Of a stretch of 64,000 nt of DNA, positions 12,509 through 22,452 are shown piece by piece. Position numbers and translations under genes: made by a program. How positions within the stretch are numbered: the stretch's first letter is position 1; every line of letters starts with the position of its first letter. Source of the DNA: Plazaster borealis (lineage: Eukaryota > Echinodermata > Asteroidea > Forcipulatida > Labidiasteridae); the NCBI GenBank assembly GCA_021014325.1, contig CM037462.1, positions 558,001 through 622,000 of the forward strand. The letters are read 5' to 3'. The notes under the pieces are model-generated. The model had not been told where the DNA came from and did not search any database. It saw only the letters and a program-made list of their open reading frames with translations.

Positions 12509-13640
12509 ACAATAATTATTGTGTACGTACATAATAGATATTGTGTACGTACATGATAAATATTGTGTCCCCGGCAGGGTCGTGGCCGTGTGATAAAGGC
12601 CCGAGCCGAAGGCGAGGGCCTTTATCACACGGCCACGACCCTGCAAGGTTTTAAACGGCCGTTTAAGAACGAGTCACTACTCTTTTATTCCCATTCATAA
12701 ATGCCCTTATGTCAAAAAGCAATATCACAATTATAGACAATGTCACACTGTTTCTGCGGCGAATTTTTCGAAGTTTGCATATTTCCAAAAACTTTTGTAA
12801 AAATGTTTTGTGCGCGTCGGTCGGTGTGTATACGCGCGTGTACACACATATTACGCGCTGTTACTAATAGCTATGAATTGCGTTCTGCGTAATTTAAATT
12901 GGATACATGAGCTTGCGCGCCCAGCACGCGAAGCCAGCCGGTCTTAAACAGCTTCAGCTGTGTCTTTATCAACCGTTTAAACACCCCCACGTGACGCGTT
13001 CTCCCGCACCAATAGGAGTAGCGAAACTGTCTGGGGTATTTATGAATAAGGGAATAAAAGAGTAGGCGACGAGTTCTTAAACGGCCGTTTAAAACCGGCA
13101 GGGTCGTGGCCGTGTGATAAAGGCCCGAGCCGAAGGCGAGGGCCTTTATCGCACGGCCACGACCCTGCAAGGTTTTAAACGGCCGTTTAAGAACGAGTCA
13201 CTACTCTTTTATTCCCATTCATAAATGCCCTTATGTTAAAAAGCAATATAATATCACAATTATAGACAATGTCACACTGTTTCTTTTGCGAATTTTTCGA
13301 AGTTTGCAAATTTCCCAAAACTTTTGTAAAAATGTTTTGTGCGCGTCGGTCGGTGTGTATACGCGCGTGTACACACATATTACGCGCTGTTACTAATAGC
13401 TATGAATTGCGTTCTGCGTAATTTAAATTGGTGTACATGAGCTTGCGCGCCCAACACGCGAAGCCAGCCGGTCTTAAACAGCTTCAGCTGTGTCTTTATC
13501 AACCGTTTAAACACCCCCACGTGACGCACTCTCCACCAATAGGAGTAGCGAAACTGTCTGGGGTATTTATGAATACACAATAATTATTGTGTACGTACAT
13601 GATAGATATTGTGTCCGTACAAGATAAAAGCGGGTTTTTG
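12509..13640. mobile_element. Composite nested element: GC-rich hairpins alternating with a ~445-bp inverted-repeat element
   Basis: Outer flanks share ACAATAATTATTGTGTACGT (12509 and 13574). Inside are two 70-bp hairpins (12574-12644 and 13098-13169), each a near-perfect palindrome beginning GCAGGGTCGTGGCCGTGTGA. Each hairpin is followed by a copy of an element of about 445 bp. That element starts TTTTAAACGGCCGTTTAAGA and in the first copy ends in the inverted complement of its first ~55 bases. The second copy has lost its right end. The unit repeats with a period of about 524 bp. No credible protein is encoded; open frames across the copies are shadows of the inverted repeats. Confidence 0.7.
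12574..12644. repeat. 70-bp GC-rich hairpin (copy 1; copy 2 at 13098-13169)
   Basis: Both arms read GCAGGGTCGTGGCCGTGTGA...AAAGGCCC and its complement, around a 14-nt loop GAGCCGAAGGCGAG. The second copy differs by a single A to G change in one arm. Confidence 0.8.
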
Positions 13641-15259
13641 TTCTGCGTTACTGCGCTTCCATTCTCTTTCTTGGTGGTGGAAAGCAAGGCACTCAACACT
13701 CCTGTATCGTGTAAGTGATGGAATTGTTATTTATATTTTGGATAAATCTTTAATTCAAAGTTGGCCCTCGCCATGCTTCTAAAATAGATTAGATGTCAGA
13801 AAACTGACCAAAATGATATTTTTGTAACATTTTACCATAAATGTTGTCCTCTTTCTAAACATCGACAAAAATTGTTTTCCCAAGTGTATACTGCCGGTCT
13901 AAATGGTTCATACATGTTAACAGTGATTGTAAGTGGGGCCAGGTACGAAATTGCAAACATTTCATTCAGCTTTACTCGAAATAGCTCATGAATAATGCAT
14001 GAATCACGTGACAAAACGTCATAACAACTTATTAATGGAATGGCTATACGTAACACCGGCATTACCGATAGATAAATAAATCCGCCTTTGACCAATAATT
14101 TCGTTCGTCTTTTTGTTTTTCTTTCCTTTGTTTGTTCACGAAGATTGTTGTAAACGATGGAAACAATTCGATACACCCAACCTGAAGATTTCCCAGTTGT
14201 TTCTTAATTAACCGCAATCTCAGTCAAGGATATCGTACCTCTTTCCGTCACATACAATCCCCGCAATCATGTCCTCGTATACACATAGGTTTGCTTCTAT
14301 TCACAGCACCACAAGAAGAAAAAAAATCCACTGGAAAACAAAATTCCAATAGACTTTGAGACTAAGACGACATACTAAAGAAAATCACGTATAACCTTGG
14401 TAACGGCTTGGACAGGAATATCAATGCGCAGTTTTCTTTAGAAACCGCGTAGACTAGAAATAAGCAACAGCTTCCAATGCAGGGGGGGGGGGGGGGTAAG
14501 GCCAGAAGGTCATTTTTATGGATACCTGTTTTTTAGTGTTCTCATTTTATGTATTGAAAGAGCACACTAAACGTGCAACTGGCATTTAGAAAATTTGAAA
14601 AAAATAATAATAACGAAATATAACTTAATAAAAAAACCTCATTTCGGGTGGCAGAATAGATGCAACATAATTTTTTGCGGGCAAACGACAGGAATTCCAG
14701 TTTGCGGAGCGATGTTCGGAGCTATGAGACCCAATTATAGCGCATTGTCAGGGATAGCATCAATGCCAAACAGTGCAATCTGCAGCCAACCAAACACAGG
14801 GCTAAATTCTCTTAATTAAAAGAAAAGGTGTTTTGTGCTCTTCAACATTGCCTTTAAAGACACATGTACGTGTCATAATACACTGTGACCATATAATATT
14901 ACCAATGATGTCCGGGTGCACTCAGACAACAAGACTGCAGGTCACTTTCCCTGAACTGATTGATGGGACACGCATCGCGGCTTGGACTTCCTGAATTCGA
15001 TGCATCTTTTAACATTAATAATGAATTTATTAAAACAATTGCATGCACTTATCAAGCCAGAAGTGCCAACTCGACGTGAACAAATTTTGACTATAGAAAC
15101 GTTTCAAGCCAAAAGCTGGTTGCTGGTGACAAGGATGAAACAATTATTAATTTGTAGTCTTGGTTCAACGACACAGAAACAAACACCCAACCACTCCCAG
15201 GTTCCGGCTATTTAACACATACCCATGTCACCTTATTCAAGAGAAAATACAAGGTTCAA
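13641..15259. other. Intergenic, no gene seen
   Basis: No exon-like frame could be supported. A 14-base G run lies near 14482. Short frames around 14595-14820 and 14982-15215 have no recognisable motif and no matching splice sites. Confidence 0.4.
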
Positions 15260-15760
15260 TGAATGGAAAACCGGTAGATTTTCAAAACCTATTATAATGT
15301 GCCGGTGTCGCATGCAATTATGTCCTCTATGCAATACTATCCGGTGAGCATTATTGCATATGCAATAATGTCCGCCGGACGGTTTTGCATATGCAATCGT
15401 ATCCCGGGGCCCGGACGCGAATTTTTTTCCCCCAAACGACATTGCTATGATGACCTTATTTTTGTTATGATTTTGATTTTTTTTTCGATCGGAATGCGGA
15501 TGTTGGAAAGAAATAAAATATATAAAAAAGGTAAATAAAACAAAAGTTTGGGAAAAATAAATTCGCGGCCCGGACGCTGCTGCGTAATGCAATCGTGTCC
15601 GCCCCCCGTGCACGTCCTTGCAGTAAATTAAACGCCCTCTACTCTCCGCTCCGGACACTTTTGCATGAAATAATATTATTTCATGCAAAAGTGCGGGAGC
15701 GGACAGTATTGCATGGCGGACACTCTGACACCGGCAATCCCCCCACACATACATTTCGAA
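15260..15760. repeat. Palindrome-rich repeat block with recurrent TTGCATATGCAA words
   Basis: Words of the type ATTGCATATGCAAT beside CCGGACG or GTCCGCC recur at 15350-15400, and related GGACACTTTTGCATG words lie at 15650-15720. A perfect 36-bp palindrome at 15657-15692 has the arm ACTTTTGCATGAAATAAT. The block looks like several nested inverted-repeat elements and has no coding frame. Confidence 0.6.
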
Positions 15761-15816
15761 CAAAAGTTTTCTACCACACCACACAAACTCAGAATGTGTG
15801 GCAACAAGTTTTCCAG

Positions 15817-16247
15817 AATGCAAGTGGGTTTACATGTACTTGGTTTCGGAAAAGGTTCGTCCAAACAATAACAACTTCTGGTTCAAAATAAAAAGTAATG
15901 ATATGATCAAAATTCAAAAGACCGATACCAAAACCAACTGCCGCGGAATGCTTTCGTGTGATTCATTACCACTCAGAAGCAATATCATTCCCACCCTGCG
16001 AGTGACATCTGATGGAAAAACAGTCTCCCTTCTGGATCCAGAAGACAACGTCTGCTTTAAACTACTGAACATAATGATTCAGTCGAAAATAAACCTACTC
16101 AGTTTGACAATACAGTCCTCAGAAAACAATCCCTCCCCCAATATTGTTGAATTATGGTTCAGTATCTTTAGTTTTAGCCTATTGGTGGTCGTCCTCTCAC
16201 AAACAAAGCGTAGGACCTCTTTCCAAGATGGCCTCGTTTTTTCTTAA
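15817..16247 (+). CDS. Probable terminal exon of an unidentified gene with C-terminal membrane segment
   Basis: A frame of about 143 codons opens after a plausible acceptor (TTTTCCAG at 15809-15816) and stops at TAA 16245-16247. Poly(A)-like ATAAAATAAA follows within 15 bases. Codon use looks like real coding sequence. Residues such as KWVYMYLVSEK, FWFKIKSND and TLRVTSDGKTVSLLDPEDN give a soluble part. A hydrophobic stretch (LWFSIFSFSLLVVVL) then precedes a basic tail QTKRR, as in a single-pass membrane protein. The 5' exons were not found and would lie upstream through the repeats at 13-15.8 kb. A processed pseudogene fragment is an alternative. I do not recognise the family. Confidence 0.4.
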
Positions 16248-16456
16248 AATATAAAATAAAACTGAAATTACGATGTCACTGCACGTGTATGTTTTATTTC
16301 TAACGATTTGTTGTTATTATTTTAAAAATAATTTGTCATTCAGCGTTGGGTTGCTACGGGACTTGTATTTAGTGGGGTGCATCGTGCATCCCCCTGCCAC
16401 ACTTTAAGCTAACGTATATAGCGCCCTCTCGCACATCGAACATTCAGAAAAGCAAG
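16248..16456 (+). promoter_or_regulatory. Compact intergenic region and presumed NDUFB6 promoter
   Basis: Only about 210 bp separate the stop of the upstream exon from the NDUFB6 ATG. It contains the upstream poly(A)-like signal and then presumably the NDUFB6 promoter. No TATA box is evident, as expected for a housekeeping gene. Confidence 0.35.
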
Positions 16457-19150
16457 ATGGCGGCTTGTCCACCGTTAGCAAGGTCCCGAAACGATGTCCG
16501 TCCTCCAGCCGGAGTAAACTCTAAAGTACCGGCTTGGGCTCAGAATGATCACGTCCTAAAGAACTGGATCAAAGAGGAGAGGCAACGAAGGAGGAATTTC
16601 CTTGCCGATCAGGTTCTGGAGCCTAATGAGCCACTACCGGAGTACCTAAAGCCGGGCAAGGCCAAGAAATTGTGGTTTGCTATTCGAAAGCCGTTTTGGA
16701 ACATGCTATGGCCGCTTAATGAGGCGATGGTAAGAAGATGGTCAAAGTGTTCTTCTTCTTCTTCTTCCGGTTTATGCGCCAACTTCTAAAATAACTGAAG
16801 ACTGAGGCACATTGTGATGAGCGCAAAACGTGGTGGACTATGTAAAATAAATAGAATCTGTCGGTGGTGGAGCACTTAATATTACATATTATTAGGAAGA
16901 GTTTGAAATACTCGATAGTCGATGTTTATTTTTAAGAATTAGAACTTCAAGCTTGAAAGTTGAACTGTTCTTGTCTGACTTGTCTTGATGATATACATGT
17001 ACTGCACCACACCCCTTCTCAAGGGGTCACACAGGCAGGGTCGGTTGTGCGCATTCAATTGCCAACCATGCAAGAAACACCTGGGCAAATCCCTTCTCTT
17101 TACGGTGTACTCAATAATGAATAATACTGGGTTATTTTACGTGCATTACAGTACACTCTGTGTCATCAGTCATGACTGGACCGATGGCTTTACTGAACGT
17201 CCCATCGGAAGGGCGAAGCCTTGTCAAGTTAAAAATATCAGTTTGGTGACACTTGGATTATGTATTTTTTCCATGATTAATCAAACACGCAATGATATAG
17301 TTTCCATTTTTTGAATTTTCTATTTTATAAAATTAGTTTCAATTTAGTTGCGATGATTGTAATCCCCCTCCTGACGTCTAATTGATGTACTTTGTTTTTA
17401 TTCACAGAATTATAGATTGTTTCATGGAATCTATACAGCCAGACGATACTTCGCGGTGTTTGTTTTACCGATATGGTTGACGCATTACGTCATCAAATAC
17501 CATGTAGCTGTGAGTATTTCTACATCATGATCCTTTTGATTGACCAATTGTAGTTTGTGTCCCAACTTAGAATCGTTCAAGTCCCGAACAAAGCCTGGAT
17601 ACTCCTAGCTTTAGTTCAGATGGTTCTGACTGTAGTTGGGCCAGGCCCAGCTTGATATCTTTGGATAGTACTTCTTCACAGAGTAATAATTAACATTTTG
17701 TTTGAAAGAAGAACAAAAAGGTGGGAAACAATAATAAAAAAAAACATTACAAATTACCAGCATACATTGAGAAATAATTCCTGATACATGTGATACTCAC
17801 AACATTTTTTTTTTACCCAAAGTAAACTTTTGAATACTTAAATACCAGGGTTCAAAATACCCACCTGACCGACCAAGTCAACAATGGGCAAGTCACCGCA
17901 AAACCGAGCAAGTCCTACACAGCAGTCTAGTGTTTTTCACACACATATTTTGTCAGACTCTGAGAATAATAATTTAAGGGACAATCATATAGCGCAGGTA
18001 GGCCCATCTGCTAATTTCGTCGCTGGAGTCACATGAACATTATTTCCAGGTCACTCGGCGAGAAATTTCAATCCTTAAACCATCTCATCCTCCCTGGGGA
18101 GTATACAGCCAAGTATGTAGAGCAATCTCTGCCCTCACAGGTATCCATGTACTCCCGGATGAAGAGAAGCAATTATGGGCCACAGGTCTCACGACTGGTG
18201 TTCAACCCCCCCCCATGACTTGCACACCAGAACTTGAGTCAAGCGCACAAGTCCACTCGGCCATAACACGACATGGAGACAAATTCCAAATCTGCTAATT
18301 AAAACAGAATAATATAAAAAAAAAAGCTCTGAGTTACAAGGCGTCTGATCAGTCGAGATTATCTTGATATATGATCCCTGATTACTAACATGATTATTTG
18401 ATCCTTGTTTCTCATATTTCCAGACGGTTCCAGGAAGAATTCAGGTCCAGAAAGCACCTATATTTCCAGTAAGATCAATTGTTCCAACAGATGATTAGGC
18501 CTAACAAAAATATATATTGTTGTTTCCTGTAACCCAACCGATCATTTGAAAACCTGCAGACTGTAAAGCTTTAAAAAGACTTTTAAACCCTCAAAATAAT
18601 TTTTCCTGACTGAACAATTTTTCCTGACAGACTGCATGTTTCACTAGTACCACCAAAATCGAAGACAAAATATTTAATCATGTGCAATCTCAGTACATTT
18701 CCAGATGTACAGTACATGTATGTAAAGTACTCATCCAAAATTTCCATCTTATCCTTTTAATTAGCAACACCCTTCATTCAAAATAATTGCAGCTACGTGT
18801 ACGTAGATACATTTTTCCTGGGTCAATGAACTTTATTTCTCGGTATGTACATGTAAAACATTTTTCCTAAAATATAATAATTTACTGTCAACCAACCCTC
18901 TTTTTTCCCAGGAAACGAAAAGATGGTTTTGTAGGCCTTACCAAAAACCCATAGGAAATGTATTGAGCCAGTTTTTATTTGAGGATTTATGTATGAAAGA
19001 AAAACCCTTGTGCATGCAGCAGATCTGCGTGTTATGACATTGCCATAGGATTGTGTTTGTTCACCAGGTAGTCTTTCTTCAAGGCTGACCCTCTGCTTTC
19101 CTTTTCTTTTTCTTATATTTCAGGGTGATGAGGAAAAAGCCGAAGCCTAG
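16457..19150 (+). CDS. NDUFB6: NADH dehydrogenase (ubiquinone) 1 beta subcomplex subunit 6
   Basis: Four coding exons join in frame: 16457-16729, 17408-17509, 18424-18468 and 19124-19150. Together they encode 148 aa, against 128 in human. All introns are GT-AG and phase 0. The start is AAGATGGCGG. Exon 1 has WIKEERQRRRNFLADQVLEP, matching the human RRRWLKDQELSPREP region. Exon 2 encodes the single transmembrane segment with flanks (HGIYTARRYFAVFVLPIWLT, then HYVIKYHVA), matching human HVLVPVWIIHYYMKYHV. Exon 3 carries the IFP motif near the end. NDUFB6 (B17) is an accessory subunit of the membrane arm of mitochondrial complex I. Human-like length and clean splicing argue for a functional gene. 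The very short last exon (8 codons) is read only from the acceptor and frame. Confidence 0.92.
17045..17230 (-). repeat. SINE fragment in NDUFB6 intron 1
   Basis: The order of words (cCAACC.TGCmAGAAAyACC, CCCTTCT, GGTGTACT, TGGGTT.TTTTACrTGCATTACA, GGCTTTA..G.CCCATC) matches the better preserved reverse-oriented SINE at 21185-21482. It is diverged and truncated. Confidence 0.5.
18037..18283 (-). repeat. tRNA-derived SINE in NDUFB6 intron 2
   Basis: This is a diverged copy of the SINE at 49359-49668. Shared phrases include CTCTGCCCTCACAGGTA, GAGTATACAGCC and the decayed tRNA head at the right end (ACCAGAACTTGAGTCAAGCG, then CACTCGGCCA). Confidence 0.6.
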
Positions 19151-21184
19151 AGAACCATTTTATTTTGTCAACAGTTTCTCCAGTTTGCTGTTAATACATG
19201 AATGAGATTTTTTTCTGAGGATTTTGAACATTTGGAAGTCACTATAAAGTTACCATAACAAAACTGGAAAGTCAATCCTTGTGAACGGTGGAAGGACTGT
19301 TTGTCAAGTTTAGAGTTTAACAATACTCTCTGCATTTTATAAGTCATTTAACCGGAGGTTTATTAATAAGACATGATATAAAAGTAGATCACTTAAGTTT
19401 GAAAGATTGATCACAATCCAGGTTGTGTTTGATAATATGGAAGTAACTTTTGCAGGCAGGTGAAATCAAGATTCATGGCAGTGTCACTATCCTCAAGGGT
19501 CCGTGAATAGTTGAGGGGAAATTTGGCGATCTGATTTGTGCAAGGCATCATAATTTTAAGTTGTTTCAAAAATGAACAAGTAATTTCTGGAGGAAGTATT
19601 CTAACAAATCAGGACTAAATTCCAAGGCATTGCTTAGCATTTCATTCGGTGCTTACAAGTTACATTCACTGTTCCCACACTACTGTCAGTTTAAGACAGA
19701 ATTAACTGTAGCTGTGAAACAAGGAACTTTTAAAGTTGTACCAAGTACAAATGCGCTTACTGATCCATTTGTTCTTCTTTTGTAAACACCAATCTTTGCT
19801 GAAAGGGGGACTATCGTCATGATCAAAGCAGGCCGATGGCTGTACATCCAGTTAAACGCACACGCGCTGGCCATCAAATCACAATAATAATGGCGGCCAG
19901 CATGCGCATGGGTGCAGTAACTTGGTTAGACTTCATAACTCCATGTACAGCCACAGGCCTGGGCCCAATTTCATAGAGCTGCTTAAGCAGAAAATATTGC
20001 TCAACATTTTTCTGCTAAGCAGAAATGAACAGGACACCAGTCACAAATTGTACATGTGGCATGATAGGTTGGCTAGTAACCTTATTCTGGTAAGCATAAT
20101 TTTGTTGTGCTTAGCTTTTTATTGTGCTTAAGCAGCTCTATGAAATTGGGCCCTGCTATGATCAAGAAGACAATTCCCGTTAAAGGAATGGATGTGGTCT
20201 TGTCTTGATGATTTGTTGGAATGTCTCTTGTCTTAACACCCGAGTACAAGTTGAATGTTACTGGTAAACAGCAAACACAATTGAGAACTAGAACACATGA
20301 CTGTTTACTTCTGTCTTCAGCCGAGAGTCTATTGAATTTGTCATCAAGTGAAATTCAGAGACTAAATTCTTCAGTAGCAGTATGCTTCATCTTAATCACC
20401 TCGATGGTGCATTGGAATAATTCCTCAGAAAAAAATATGTATAGAAAATAAAATACATGGGCGTTTTATTGTTGAGCCAGAAAGCAGATTTATCTTTAGG
20501 AATCTACCAGTCAAAAGCAATGTATATTGTACATTGTTTTGGCTGGTAACCGGGTGTCCCTAAGCAAATGTGTGTTAAATAGCTCTTTGAACTTTGCCCT
20601 TATTATTTGCAGTTTGATTTGAATAAATAGTTTATAATATTAAATCAGAATATGTTGTTGTCAAAATTAATTGGTTTTCAGAGTCATAAATTTCCTTTTG
20701 AACAGGGTTAAAAGTACCTAAACTGCATAGATAGTTCCCACTGTACATCATACAGTGTAAAGCCGACCATCTTTAAAGGCAATGATATTAATTTTTGTTT
20801 TATGTAAATACATGTACAGTGTGCGGTATGTTTTATCAAGTTCCTTTCATGATTGGTTGGTGGACCACTTTGCTGCGGAGGAAAATAATTACGCTTAATG
20901 CAGCTCAAGCCAAGTTGCCTGATAAGATGGCATCTATCAAGAACTATTTTCAGGCAAATTTGACCCATAAAAAAAAAACGTAGGAAAACTCGTCTAATTT
21001 CGAAAGGACTTATTACATTATGCTTTAGGCCCTTTTAAGGCTAATTAATAATAATCTTACTGGGTTTTTTTAAGGGGAAAACAAAAACAGAAAAACACAT
21101 TAAAATAGGAAGAATTTCATTATAAAGTGTTCTAATCTATGGATGTCTCCAAGGAAACAGACATATTTACATGCAGCTGTTTGA
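19151..21184 (+). other. NDUFB6 3' region and intergenic DNA
   Basis: The 3' UTR of NDUFB6 begins after 19150. A poly(A)-like AATAAA near 20622 is the best candidate end, giving a UTR of about 1.5 kb; earlier ends are possible. The hairpin element at 19961 lies inside. No other gene is seen. Confidence 0.4.
19961..20153. mobile_element. 193-bp palindromic hairpin MITE (family B), copy 1
   Basis: The copy starts GGGCCCAATTTCATAGAGCT and ends with the exact inverted complement, AGCTCTATGAAATTGGGCCC. The arms continue with GCTTAAGCAGAAAAT-like sequence, so the whole element can fold on itself. Three more copies, all about 193 bp long, lie at 26767, 32863 and 57077. Confidence 0.85.
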
Positions 21185-21482
21185 ATTGAGACCCGTATAA
21201 CACCTTGTAAAGGTTGTACCAGACGGTACCACAAAGTGATGCAGCGCAATCTGCAGCCAACCGTGCCAGAAATACCAGGGGGAGCCCCTTCTTTTAACGA
21301 TAAGTGTACTGGGTTCTTTTACATGCATTACACAAAACACAGGGGCTATGGCTTTATGGCCCATCCAAAGGACAAAGCAATAATGGTTAAGTGTCTTGCT
21401 TAAGGACACAAGTGCCATAACCAGGACCTGAACCTCGCACTCTGACAACAAAAGAACTTGAGCTTGGTGTTACTGCACTTGA
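21185..21482 (-). repeat. tRNA-derived SINE
   Basis: In reverse orientation the head carries a decayed box B (AGGTTCAGGTCC in complement, near 21425) followed by TGTCCTTAAGCAAGACACTT. The body is the shared SINE phrase ending in CACCTTGTAAAGG. It lies between NDUFB6 and DNAI4, just beyond the DNAI4 3' UTR. Confidence 0.65.
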
Positions 21483-21540
21483 CACTATGAAAAAAATGAC
21501 ACTGTGAACAAAAAGGCTACAGAAGGCGTATACACGGTGG

Positions 21541-22452
21541 TGCATTTTTACAAATGATCTTTATTTGTACCTTATTTACAAGTACAATATAAATCTTATC
21601 AGGCATTCAAGTAACTTGTAACAAAATGTACAATTCATTTACAAAAGCCACTCTTTTTAAAATGTTTAAGAAATGTACACAAGATAAATTGTCACTTCTA
21701 TAACAGACAATGGACGGAATTTAAACAATGAAAACAACGTTGATATAAATTGAAGTGTGCTGAGTACAGCTCATTTTGGACGGTGGCAACAAAAGGTAGC
21801 ATTAACGTAAAAATGTCATAATTCTGGAATGTAAATGCAGAAACTGCAAAGAAACCAATTGTTATTATTCACTTAATGTGTGAGTGTGACAAAAATACCC
21901 ACTGGAAAACCGGCCAGAGTTTATTTGAACAATGTGCTTGTAAGTGGTAACTAACCCCAACACTAAAAAAGTCACGCAGTAGTAATTTCCAAACAAGTAC
22001 TTTAAAGAAATGTACACTTGGGCTTTTGAATTCCATATATCCCCCTAAAAGTGAAGAAAATATAAAACAAGTCTTGTAAAAAATAGCTCTGGGCTCGATT
22101 TCAAAAAGCACTAAGATTCCTCTTAAGATGAGTTGTAGTGACTTGCACTGTGACATCACACTTTGCTTAGAAATTGATAAACATCTTAAGATCAATCTTA
22201 GCTCTTTGAGAAATCAACCCCTGGTCCTGTAAACATTTTGAGTGACAAGACCTGTGACCTAGTGGGGATTTTCTTGAAACTCAAGTCAACTTTGTCAACT
22301 TGAAATCTTATTGTGGTATGGACGAAGACGGACAAAAACCCCTTCCTATGTTATAACAATCATCGGTTGCCTTTTGTCTACACGTTCTTCATCAGTACTT
22401 CACTGGACCTGGCATTATCTGGATGAGCTTAGAATATAAGTCTTGGATCTTC
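21541..22452 (-). other. DNAI4 3' UTR (probable)
   Basis: On the minus strand the sequence after the DNAI4 stop has no coding frame. It reaches a candidate poly(A) signal AATAAA (TTTATT at 21560-21565 on the plus strand). A decayed palindromic repeat sits at 22090-22222. Confidence 0.45.
22090..22222. repeat. Palindromic repeat (family C), diverged copy
   Basis: The ends GGGCTCGATTTCAAAAAGC and GCTCTTTGAGAAATCAACCCC are inverted complements, and the interior has ACATCACACTTTGCTTAG. Relatives lie at 25209-25737, interrupted by a family-A insertion, and at 32721-32861. Confidence 0.65.

Noticed and set aside
12871..13580. Near-identical 60-100 codon minus-strand frames in the composite element
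   Set aside because: They duplicate with the 524-bp unit and arise from inverted repeats; no homology or splice signals.
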